From assembly GCA_964411425.1 (NCBI GenBank), contig CAYPKW010000024.1:1-35935 (forward strand): DNA of 35,935 bases, given 5' to 3'. Under the pieces are notes generated by a model, which searched no databases, was not told the DNA's origin, and was given only the letters and a program-made list of their open reading frames with translations. This DNA is from CAYPKW01 sp964411425 (GTDB taxonomy: Bacteria > Pseudomonadota > Alphaproteobacteria > Dongiales > Dongiaceae). Below, one piece after another: positions 25,903-32,876 of this stretch. The first letter of the stretch is position 1, and each line of letters begins with the position of its first letter. The position numbers and the translations under genes are program-made.

Positions 25903-26817
25903 GTGATCGCGCCGCCACCGGCGGGGCAGGCGCGGAGGAAGACGGTGGAAGGACGCTCGCTGCAGCGGTTCGCATCGCCGCTGAGGGCCTGGGCGCAGCG
26001 CTTGCCGTTCGCGGCGTTGGCGGCGGCGGCGGTCGTGCTGATGGTCCTGGGCAAGGCCGACACGGTACTGGTCGAGCGGGCGCGTACCGCCGTGACCGAC
26101 GCGGTGACGCCGATCCTGGAGGCCCTGGCGGTGCCGGTGGCGGCGGTCACGCGCGCCATCGACGGCATCGGCAAGTTCGCCGATCTGCCGGGCGAGATGG
26201 CCCGGCTCGAGCGCGACCGCGACCGGCTGCTGCAATGGGAGGCGCTGGCGCGCCGGCTCGAGGCCGAGAACCGCGAGCTGCGGGGGCTGCTCAGCATGGC
26301 CACCGATCCCAAGCTCGGCTACATCACGGCGCGCGTGGTGGGCGACACCGGCGGCCCCTTCTTCCGCGCCCTCTTGGTGGCGGCCGGCAGGCGCGACGGG
26401 GCGCGCGAGGGGCAGAGCGCGGTGACCGGCGAGGGCCTGGTCGGCCGCACCATCGAGGTGGGGGAGCGCTCGGCCCGGCTGCTGCTGCTCACCGACACCA
26501 ACAGCCGTGTCCCGGTGATCGTCGAGCGCGCAAGAGAGCGCGCCATACTGGCGGGCGACAATTCCGACCGGCCGCGGTTGTTGTATCTTTCGGTCGACGC
26601 CGACGTGGCCGTGGGCGACCGCGTCGTCACCTCCGGTCATGACAAGGTGTTCGTGTCCGGCCTGCCGGTGGGCGTGGTGAGCGAGGTGCGCGGCGGCATC
26701 GTCGAGGTCGAGCCATTCGTCGACTGGGCGCGCATCGACTACGTGCGCCTGCTCGACTACGAGCTGCCGCGCGTGCTGCTGGCGCCGCTCGGCGAGGACA
26801 CGGGCGCGCCGCGATGA
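25903..26817 (+). CDS. mreC: Rod shape-determining protein MreC
   Basis: Bitopic membrane protein linking MreB filaments to periplasmic cell-wall enzymes. The 304-residue product has one membrane segment at about residues 35-52 (AALAAAAVVLMVLGKAD) and a coiled region (LPGEMARLERDRDRLLQWEALARRLEAENRELR in part, about 88-125). The MreC beta-barrel core follows, with ARVVGDTGGPFFRALLVAAG, GEGLVGRTIEVG, TDTNSRVPVIVERARERAIL and VTSGHDKVFVSGLPVGVV. The start is GTG at 25903, 21 bases after the mreB stop, with GAGCGGGAA upstream. It overlaps mreD by 4 bases. Confidence 0.94.
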   Translation: MIAPPPAGQARRKTVEGRSLQRFASPLRAWAQRLPFAALAAAAVVLMVLGKADTVLVERARTAVTDAVTPILEALAVPVAAVTRAIDGIGKFADLPGEMARLERDRDRLLQWEALARRLEAENRELRGLLSMATDPKLGYITARVVGDTGGPFFRALLVAAGRRDGAREGQSAVTGEGLVGRTIEVGERSARLLLLTDTNSRVPVIVERARERAILAGDNSDRPRLLYLSVDADVAVGDRVVTSGHDKVFVSGLPVGVVSEVRGGIVEVEPFVDWARIDYVRLLDYELPRVLLAPLGEDTGAPR

Positions 26818-27326
26818 GGGTCTGGGCCCAACTCGACTGGCTGGCGCGCGTGCTGGTGCCGCTCACCATCACCGTCGCGCTGGTGGTGCTCGGCATCGTG
26901 CCGCTGCCGCTCCCCTATTTCCACTCCATGGGATCGGGGCTGGCGACAATCGCGGTCTATTACTGGGCGATTCACGCGCCGCATCTGTTGCGCGCGCCGC
27001 TGGTGTTCGCGGTAGGCCTGGTGGGCGACGCGCTCGGCATGGCGCCCCTGGGCGTGGGGACGCTGGTGCTGCTGCTGGTGTACGGCCTGGTGCTGTCGCA
27101 GCGCCGGCTTCTGGTCGGCGCGCCCTTCGTCGTCGTGTGGTGGGGATACATGGTGACCGGCGCCGGCGCCGGGCTGATCCTCTGGCTGCTGAGCTCGTTC
27201 ACCGCCGGCACGCTGATCGATCCGACCTTGGCGGCGTTCGCCTACCTGTGGTCGCTGGGCGCCTATCCGTTGGTCGCCTTCCTGCTGGCGCTGGCCCAGC
27301 GCGTGCTGCCGCGCGAGGCCGCCTGA
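26814..27326 (+). CDS. mreD: Rod shape-determining protein MreD
   Basis: Polytopic inner-membrane partner of MreC. The 170-residue product has about five hydrophobic segments: VLVPLTITVALVVLGIVPLP, GLATIAVYYWAIHAP, VFAVGLVGDALGMAPLGVGT, FVVVWWGYMVTGAGAGLILWLL (slightly shorter in practice) and YPLVAFLLALAQRVL. The GLxxDxLxxxPLG pattern is the MreD signature. The ATG overlaps the mreC stop (ATGA), and its own stop shares a base with the mrdA ATG (TGATG), so all three are translationally coupled. Confidence 0.92.
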   Translation: MRVWAQLDWLARVLVPLTITVALVVLGIVPLPLPYFHSMGSGLATIAVYYWAIHAPHLLRAPLVFAVGLVGDALGMAPLGVGTLVLLLVYGLVLSQRRLLVGAPFVVVWWGYMVTGAGAGLILWLLSSFTAGTLIDPTLAAFAYLWSLGAYPLVAFLLALAQRVLPREAA

Positions 27327-29173
27327 TGCAGCCGCAGGACCAGGCCCGGACCCGCACTTGCACCCGCCGCGCCCTCATGTTCGCCGGCGTCCAGGGCGCG
27401 CTCATGTCGGCCCTCATCGGGCGCATGTACTATCTCCAGGTCCTGCAGTCCGACACCTATCGGCTGCAGGCCGAGGAGAACCGCATCAACTTGCGCCTGC
27501 TGGCGCCGCCGCGCGGGCGCATTTACGACCGCTTCGGCGTGCCGCTGGCGCTCAACGAGCAGACCTACCGCGTGGTCGTGGTGCGCGAGCAGGCCGGCGA
27601 CGTGGCGGCGACGCTGGCGAAGCTCGACGCCATCATCTCGCTTAGCGACGAGGAGATCGCCGCGGCGCTGCGCGATGCCGAGCGCAAACGGGCCTTCGTG
27701 CCGATCACGGTGCGCGAGAACCTCGACTGGGAGCAGGTGGCCGCGATCGAGGTCAACGCGCCGCACCTGCCCGGCGTCGCCATCGAGGTCGGCCAGACCC
27801 GGCGCTACCTGCTCGGCGGATCGACCGCGCACGTCCTAGGCTATGTCGGCGCGGTGTCCGAGGCCGAGCAGACCGGCGACCCGCTCTTGGAGCTGCCCGG
27901 CTTCGCCACCGGCAAGAACGGCTTCGAGAAGCAGCACGACCTCTCCTTGCGCGGCGCCGCCGGGTCGAGCGAGGTCGAGGTCAACGCCCTCGGGCGGGTC
28001 AGGAAAGTACTGACCCGCCGGGAAGGCCGGCCGGGCAAGGACCTGCAGGCGACGATCGATGCCGGACTGCAACAGTTCGTCCAGCAGCGGCTGGCGAGCG
28101 AGCTCGCCGGCGCCGCCGTCGTGCTCGACGTGCGCGACGGCGCCGTGTTGGCGCTGGGCGCGACGCCGACCTTCGATCCGGGCGCCTTCAGCCGGGGGCT
28201 CGGCGTCGAGGAGTGGCGCGCCCTCGTCACCGACCCGTTGCGCCCGCTCAACAACAAGGCGATCGCCGGCCAGTACGCGCCCGGCTCCACCTTCAAGATG
28301 ATGGTGACGCTGGCGGCGCTCGAGGCCGGAATCAAGCCCGACCATCGCGTCTTCTGCCCCGGCTTCGTTTACCTGGGCAATGCCAAGTTCCACTGCTGGA
28401 AGGAGGAGGGCCACGGCTCGCTCGACATGATGAACGGCATCAAGCAGTCCTGCGACGTGTATTTCTACGATCTGGCGCGCCGCGTCGGCATCGACGCCAT
28501 GGCCGCCATGGCGCGGCGCTTCGGCCTGGGGCGGGCGGTCGGCATCGACCTTCCGGGCGAGAGCGCCGGCCTCATGCCCGACCGCGAATGGAAGCTCGGC
28601 GCCACCGGCGAGCCCTGGCAGCCGGGCGAGAATTTGGTGGCCGGCATCGGCCAGGGGTTCGTCCTGACGACGCCGCTGCAGCTCGCCGTCATGTCGGCGC
28701 GGATCGCCAACGGCGGCCGTGCCGTCGTCCCCTATATGCTGTACGACGAGGGAGCGCCGGTCCCGGCCCCGCCGCCGGTCGGCGTGGCGGCCGCGCATCT
28801 CGCGTTCGCGTTCGAGGGCATGAACCGGGTCACCAACGACCCGCGCGGCACCGGTTACAGGGTGCGCATCGAGCGGCCGGGGATGGAAATGGCCGGCAAG
28901 ACCGGCACGGCACAGGTGCGCCGCATCACTGCTGCTGAGCGCCTGGCCGGCGTGAAGAAGAACGAGGAGATGCCCTGGCGCGAGCGCGACCACGCGCTCT
29001 TCATCGGTTTCGCGCCGGTGGCCTCGCCTACCTACGCGGTCGCGGTGGTGATCGAGCACGGCGGCGGCGGCTCCAAGGTGGCGGGTCCGATCGCCCGCGA
29101 CATCCTGCTCGAGGCGCAAGTCCGCGACCCGGCGCGCGCCGGCCCGCGCCCGCAGCTCGCCGCCTTGCGCTGA
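27326..29173 (+). CDS. mrdA: Penicillin-binding protein 2 (elongation-specific transpeptidase)
   Basis: Class B transpeptidase that crosslinks peptidoglycan during lateral growth. The 615-residue product has an N-terminal membrane anchor (about residues 17-36, LMFAGVQGALMSALIGRMYY) and the dimerisation domain with RINLRLLAPPRGRIYDRFG. The transpeptidase domain carries the three motifs Ser321-T-F-Lys324 (GSTFKMM), Ser375-C-D (KQSCDVYFYD) and Lys525-TGT (AGKTGTAQV). The SCD form of the second motif is common in PBP2. The ATG at 27326 shares its A with the mreD stop. rodA follows by 8 bases. Confidence 0.95.
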   Translation: MQPQDQARTRTCTRRALMFAGVQGALMSALIGRMYYLQVLQSDTYRLQAEENRINLRLLAPPRGRIYDRFGVPLALNEQTYRVVVVREQAGDVAATLAKLDAIISLSDEEIAAALRDAERKRAFVPITVRENLDWEQVAAIEVNAPHLPGVAIEVGQTRRYLLGGSTAHVLGYVGAVSEAEQTGDPLLELPGFATGKNGFEKQHDLSLRGAAGSSEVEVNALGRVRKVLTRREGRPGKDLQATIDAGLQQFVQQRLASELAGAAVVLDVRDGAVLALGATPTFDPGAFSRGLGVEEWRALVTDPLRPLNNKAIAGQYAPGSTFKMMVTLAALEAGIKPDHRVFCPGFVYLGNAKFHCWKEEGHGSLDMMNGIKQSCDVYFYDLARRVGIDAMAAMARRFGLGRAVGIDLPGESAGLMPDREWKLGATGEPWQPGENLVAGIGQGFVLTTPLQLAVMSARIANGGRAVVPYMLYDEGAPVPAPPPVGVAAAHLAFAFEGMNRVTNDPRGTGYRVRIERPGMEMAGKTGTAQVRRITAAERLAGVKKNEEMPWRERDHALFIGFAPVASPTYAVAVVIEHGGGGSKVAGPIARDILLEAQVRDPARAGPRPQLAALR

Positions 29174-29181
29174 GGGGCCCC

Positions 29182-30327
29182 ATGCTCGGCCTGATGCAGG
29201 AGTACCGCGCGCCGCTGCGCCACAAGCTGCGGAACTTCCAGTGGGGCATGCTGCTGGCGCTCGTCCTGGTGGCGGGCCTCGGTTTCCTGATGCTGTATTC
29301 GGCCGGCAACGGCAACCTGGAGCCGTGGGCCGGGCGGCACATGATCCGGTTTGCCGCCGGCATGGCGGTGCTGGTCGCGGTGGCGCTGGTCGATCTCAAG
29401 GCGTGGCTGCAATACGCCTATCTCGTCTACGCGGCGAGCTTCGGGCTGCTCGTCTATGTCGAGCTGGCGGGCGAGGTGGGCCAGGGGGCGCAGCGCTGGA
29501 TCGATCTCAGGGTGTTCCAGTTGCAGCCCTCGGAGATCATGAAGATCGCGCTGGTGCTGGCGCTCGCCCGCTACTTCCACCGCCTCGAGTTCGACAAGAT
29601 CGGCCGGCCGGACCGGCTGCTGCTGCCCATGCTTCTGGTGCTGGCGCCGGCCGCGCTGGTGCTGGTGCAGCCCGACCTCGGCACCGCCGCCACGCTGCTG
29701 CTGGTCGGCGCCGCCATCTTCTTCCTGGCCGGCGTGCGTTGGTGGAAGTTCGCGCTGTTGGCGGTGGCCGTGGCGGGCGCCGTGCCGGCCGCCTGGCAGT
29801 CGCTGCGCGACTACCAGAAGGACCGCATCCTCATGTTCCTCGATCCGGAATCGGATCCGCTGGGCAAGGGCTACCACATCCTGCAATCGAAGATCGCCTT
29901 CGGCTCGGGCGGCCTGTTCGGCAAGGGGTTCATGGGCGGCACCCAAAGCCAGCTCAACTTCCTGCCCGAGCGCCAGACCGACTTCATCTTCACCATGCTG
30001 GCCGAGGAGCACGGCATGATCGGCGGCCTGGCGCTGCTCGGCCTCTACGTCCTGCTGTTCGGCTACGGCTTCGCGATCGCCCTCAGGTGCCGCAACCAGT
30101 TCGGCCGGCTGCTGGTGCTGGGGCTCACCGCCAACCTGTTCATCAACGTGTTCATCAACGCCGCCATGGTGATGGGTCTCATTCCCGTGGTCGGCGTGCC
30201 GCTGCCGCTCGTCTCCTACGGCGGCACCGCGATGATGACGGTGCTGACCGGCTTCGGGCTCATCATGGCGGTGCACGTCAACGAGAGGTTGAAGGTGGGT
30301 CGGCTCGGCGTCGGCGACGAGGGCTGA
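29182..30327 (+). CDS. rodA: RodA peptidoglycan polymerase (SEDS family)
   Basis: SEDS glycosyltransferase working with PBP2 in elongation. The 381-residue product has around ten hydrophobic segments and the family motifs AGRHMIRFAAGM, WIDLRVFQLQPSEIMKIALVLALARYF, LVLVQPDLGTAATLL and GKGYHILQSKIAFGSGGLFGKG. The C-terminal signature is LPERQTDFIFTMLAEEHGM ... GVPLPLVSYGGTAMM. The catalytic-type Asp is in QTDFIF. The ATG at 29182 lies 8 bases after mrdA. It ends the mreBCD-mrdA-rodA cluster and converges with the HicA-like gene. Confidence 0.95.
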   Translation: MLGLMQEYRAPLRHKLRNFQWGMLLALVLVAGLGFLMLYSAGNGNLEPWAGRHMIRFAAGMAVLVAVALVDLKAWLQYAYLVYAASFGLLVYVELAGEVGQGAQRWIDLRVFQLQPSEIMKIALVLALARYFHRLEFDKIGRPDRLLLPMLLVLAPAALVLVQPDLGTAATLLLVGAAIFFLAGVRWWKFALLAVAVAGAVPAAWQSLRDYQKDRILMFLDPESDPLGKGYHILQSKIAFGSGGLFGKGFMGGTQSQLNFLPERQTDFIFTMLAEEHGMIGGLALLGLYVLLFGYGFAIALRCRNQFGRLLVLGLTANLFINVFINAAMVMGLIPVVGVPLPLVSYGGTAMMTVLTGFGLIMAVHVNERLKVGRLGVGDEG

Positions 30328-30361
30328 GGGAGGCGCGGGGGCCGGGGCCGAGGACGTTCGT

Positions 30362-30556
30362 TCAGAATGCCTTTGGCAGTCCGGCCTGTTTCAGGATGCC
30401 ATTGGCGGTATGGCGCGATTTGACCTTGGCGGGGACGGAAAAGTTCCTCCGGCTCGCGGGGCTGTACCAGATCGAATGGCTGCCTTTGCCCCGGCGCACC
30501 GGTTCGCACTTGGCGCCCGACAGCAGCCGCACCAGCGCCGGCCGGAAATCGGTCAT
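30362..30556 (-). CDS. HicA-like toxin
   Basis: A 64-residue protein with the double-stranded-RNA-binding-like HicA pattern: RLLSGAKCEPVRRGKGSHSIW with the conserved catalytic-type His27 in GKGSHSIW, then a hydrophobic/basic middle, and the C-terminal HTANGILKQAGL motif. HicA toxins cleave mRNA. The ATG shares one base with the stop of the upstream antitoxin-like gene (TGATG). The usual spacing ('VPxHxxxELxxGTLRSILKQAG') is slightly altered here (VPAKVKSRHTANGILKQAG), but nothing is obviously broken. Confidence 0.8.
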   Translation of the reverse strand: MTDFRPALVRLLSGAKCEPVRRGKGSHSIWYSPASRRNFSVPAKVKSRHTANGILKQAGLPKAF

Positions 30557-30789
30557 CAGGCCGGGATGGCGACCCGCTCCTCGCGACGAGAGGTCACCAC
30601 CAGCGAGATGTCGGCCGGGCCGTGCAAGCCGCAGTTCAGTTCCAGGAGCTCGGGGACCACGTGCTTCACCTCCTCCACCAAGGCGTCGAGCGTTTCTGCC
30701 TCAACCGTGAGGCCCGGCACGTCCTCACTCGTCGCCATCCACACTTTCGCCTCGGCATCCCAGTCGGCCCGAACCGTGTACTGTTTCAT
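30556..30789 (-). CDS. DUF1902 / HicB-like antitoxin
   Basis: A 77-residue protein with the partial RNase H-like HicB fold: YTVRADWDAEAKVWMATSEDVPGL, then TVEAETLDALVEEVKHVVPELLELN, matching DUF1902 proteins, which are HicB relatives. No C-terminal DNA-binding domain is attached, so how the pair is autoregulated is unclear. It is placed directly upstream of the HicA-like gene with a one-base overlap, the antitoxin-first order. It starts 112 bases from the tRNA-Lys promoter, on the opposite strand. Confidence 0.8.
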   Translation of the reverse strand: MKQYTVRADWDAEAKVWMATSEDVPGLTVEAETLDALVEEVKHVVPELLELNCGLHGPADISLVVTSRREERVAIPA

Positions 30790-30900
30790 CGACCTTCTCC
30801 GGCGCCAATCGTCGTCGCCCCGCAGATTAGCGTCGCGCGCGCCGGGATGCCACTGCCTCGCCGTGCCATCGCGGCTCCGGGGCGTGAGCGGTCCCCACTA

Positions 30901-30929
30901 TCGACAAGGCCGGAGGCCTTTGCTATACC
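30901..30929 (+). promoter_or_regulatory. tRNA-Lys promoter
   Basis: TCGACA (30901-30906, 5 of 6 to TTGACA), 17-bp spacer, TATACC (30924-30929, 4 of 6). It lies 18 bases before the tRNA 5' end, the right distance for a stable-RNA promoter. Confidence 0.65.
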
Positions 30930-30946
30930 GCGCAGCTTCCCCACGG

Positions 30947-31023
<77 letters not shown>

Positions 31024-31049
31024 GGTTTCGCGCCGTCGCGGCGGCGCTC

Positions 31050-31358
31050 TTGGCGGCATGGCTCGCCACGGCCGTCTCGGGCGCCTGGGCGGACCATCCC
31101 GCCAGTTCCATCGAGTTCTACGAGGATCACTTCCTCGTTTACGAGGAGATCTGGACCGACGAAGAGGCATTCGAGCGCGTTCGCGTATGGCACTGCGAGG
31201 ACAAGGAACCGGAAGAGGCTTGCGTGATCCTGGAGTACGCAATCGACTGCGAGGCCGTGTCCGCGTGGATGTGGGACCCGGACGCGAACGACTGGATCAA
31301 GCAGGAGGCGAGCGAGTTTGCGGATGCCTTGGATTGGGAGGTCTGCGTGCCGTTCTGA
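31050..31358 (+). CDS. Hypothetical small secreted acidic protein (start uncertain)
   Basis: A frame open from inside the tRNA gene to the TGA at 31358 encodes, after the tRNA, a hydrophobic alanine-rich stretch (AVAAALLAAWLATAVSGAWA) with a cleavage-like site AWADHP. A roughly 85-residue acidic domain follows, rich in Glu, Asp and Trp, with four cysteines (WHCEDKEPEEACVILEYAI, then IDCEA, and EVCVPF at the end). No family is recognised. There is no ATG or GTG after the tRNA; the TTG at 31050 is the only standard start and leaves a short signal peptide. Base composition by codon position looks protein-like, so the gene may be real, or a remnant cut off by recombination next to the tRNA. Confidence 0.4.
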   Translation: MAAWLATAVSGAWADHPASSIEFYEDHFLVYEEIWTDEEAFERVRVWHCEDKEPEEACVILEYAIDCEAVSAWMWDPDANDWIKQEASEFADALDWEVCVPF

Positions 31359-31380
31359 ACGGAGAGGGTCACCCGAATCG

Positions 31381-31392
31381 TATGCTGTCCCC
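31381..31392 (+). repeat. Single GGGGACAG-type repeat terminus
   Basis: TATGCTGTCCCC is identical to the right end of the element at 4726-4810. No inverted partner was found nearby, so this looks like a solo end or remnant between the hypothetical gene and coxM. Confidence 0.45.
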
Positions 31393-31518
31393 GTTTTAGG
31401 CCTCGCCCTTGTAGGCGCGCCACGTCCTGGCAAGACGCGCCGATATGGCGTAGAGTTCCGTCCGTAGCCCATGGCGGCGGGACAAGGCCGCGGTCGATAA
31501 GGGCCAGGGGAGGACGAC

Positions 31519-32388
31519 ATGACTCCAGCACGCTTCGAGTATCATCGACCGGCGACGGTAAATGACGCGCTCGCGTTGCTCGCCCGGCACCGCGACGAGG
31601 CGCGGCCGCTCGCGGGCGGGCACAGCCTCATTCCGATGATGAAGCTGCGTCTGGCCGAACCGGGGCACCTCATCGATTTGCGCGACCTCGCCGAACTCAA
31701 GGGCATCCGCGAGGACAAGGGCGACATCCGCATCGGCGCCATGACCAGCCAGGCCGAGGTGCTGGCATCGAAACTGCTCGCCGAGGCGTGTCCTATTCTG
31801 GCGGAAGCGGCGGCGCAGATCGCCGATCCGCAGGTGCGTTCGCTCGGCACCGTCGGCGGCAACGTCGCCAACGGCGACCCCGGCAACGACATGCCGGCGG
31901 TGATGATGGCGCTGGGCGCGTCCTACGTGCTGCGCGGCCCCAAGGGCGAGCGCGTGGTGAAGGCGAACGGATTCTATACCGGCACTTTCTCGACCCTGCT
32001 CGGCGCGGACGAACTGCTGGTCGAGATCCGCGTCCCGCGTCCCGCCGCCGGCCACGGCTACGCGTACCATAAGATGAAACGCAAGGTCGGCGACTACGCC
32101 ATCGCCGCCGCCGCGGTGATCCTCTCGATGAAGGCCGGCACTTGCGCGCAGGCGGCGGTGGCGCTCACCAACGTCGGTGCGACGCCTCTTTACGCGGACG
32201 CCGCGGCGAAAGCCTTGCTCGGCACCAAAGTCGACGCGGCGGCCCAGGCCAAGGCGGCGGAGGCGGCGCGGGCGGTCGCGGCGCCCTCCGGCGACCTGCG
32301 CGGGCCGCCGGAGTTCCGCCGCCACGTGACGGGCGTGGTGACCCGCCGGGCCATCGAGACGGCGCTCGGCCGCGCCAAGGGAGGCTGA
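31519..32388 (+). CDS. coxM: Carbon monoxide dehydrogenase medium (FAD) subunit
   Basis: FAD-binding subunit that passes electrons from the 2Fe-2S subunit to the quinone pool. The 289-residue product starts FEYHRPATVNDALALL and contains the FAD motifs AGGHSLIPMMKLRLAEP (about 34-50) and LGTVGGNVANGDPGNDMPA (about 111-129). It ends with the CO_deh_flav_C domain (GYAYHKMKRKVGDYAIAAAAV). The ATG at 31519 has GGGGAGGA a few bases upstream. It is the first of the coxM-coxS-coxL order of form I CO dehydrogenase operons, with 2 bases to coxS. Confidence 0.9.
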   Translation: MTPARFEYHRPATVNDALALLARHRDEARPLAGGHSLIPMMKLRLAEPGHLIDLRDLAELKGIREDKGDIRIGAMTSQAEVLASKLLAEACPILAEAAAQIADPQVRSLGTVGGNVANGDPGNDMPAVMMALGASYVLRGPKGERVVKANGFYTGTFSTLLGADELLVEIRVPRPAAGHGYAYHKMKRKVGDYAIAAAAVILSMKAGTCAQAAVALTNVGATPLYADAAAKALLGTKVDAAAQAKAAEAARAVAAPSGDLRGPPEFRRHVTGVVTRRAIETALGRAKGG

Positions 32389-32390
32389 CC

Positions 32391-32876
32391 ATGGCGAAGA
32401 CGGCAATCACTCTCTCGGTGAACGGCGAGCGCGTCGAGGCGCTGGTCGAGCCGCGCACGCTGCTCGTGCATTTCCTGCGCGAGCAGCTCAGCCTCACCGG
32501 GACCCATATCGGCTGCGAGACCAGCCACTGCGGCGCCTGCACGGTCGACCTCGACGACAAGTCGGTCAAGTCGTGCACGGTGTTCGCGATCCAGGCCAAC
32601 GGCGGCCGGGTGGTGACGGTGGAGGGCCTCGCCAAGGACGGCAAGCTGCACCCGCTGCAGGAAAGTTTCGTGCAGGAGCACGGGCTGCAGTGCGGCTTCT
32701 GCACGCCCGGCATGCTGATGCGTGGCTACCGGCTGCTGCAGGAGAAACCGGACCCGAGCGAGAGCGAGATCCGCTGGGGCATTTCCGGCAATTTGTGCCG
32801 CTGCACCGGCTATCAGAACATCGTCAAGGCCGTGCGCTCCGCCGCCAAGGCGCTGCGCCAGCAGGGAGGGGCATGA
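32391..32876 (+). CDS. coxS: Carbon monoxide dehydrogenase small (2Fe-2S) subunit
   Basis: Two-cluster iron-sulfur subunit. The 161-residue product has a plant-type 2Fe-2S domain (GCETSHCGACTVDL with a further Cys in VKSCTVFA, about residues 42-65) and a C-terminal [2Fe-2S] four-helix domain (LQCGFCTPGMLM and NLCRCTGYQNIVKAV, about 101-150). The ATG at 32391 follows GGGAGGCTG. Its stop overlaps the coxL start by 4 bases (ATGA). The frame continues open upstream inside coxM, but the domain starts here. Confidence 0.94.
   Translation: MAKTAITLSVNGERVEALVEPRTLLVHFLREQLSLTGTHIGCETSHCGACTVDLDDKSVKSCTVFAIQANGGRVVTVEGLAKDGKLHPLQESFVQEHGLQCGFCTPGMLMRGYRLLQEKPDPSESEIRWGISGNLCRCTGYQNIVKAVRSAAKALRQQGGA

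Noticed and set aside
22951..26640. 1229-codon open frame on the minus strand opposite leuA, mreB and mreC
   Set aside because: His/Arg/Gly-rich composition without domains; a mirror of G+C-rich coding sequence on the other strand.
29032..30276. 414-codon minus-strand frame opposite rodA
   Set aside because: Gln/His/Arg-rich shadow of RodA, which has all SEDS motifs on the plus strand.
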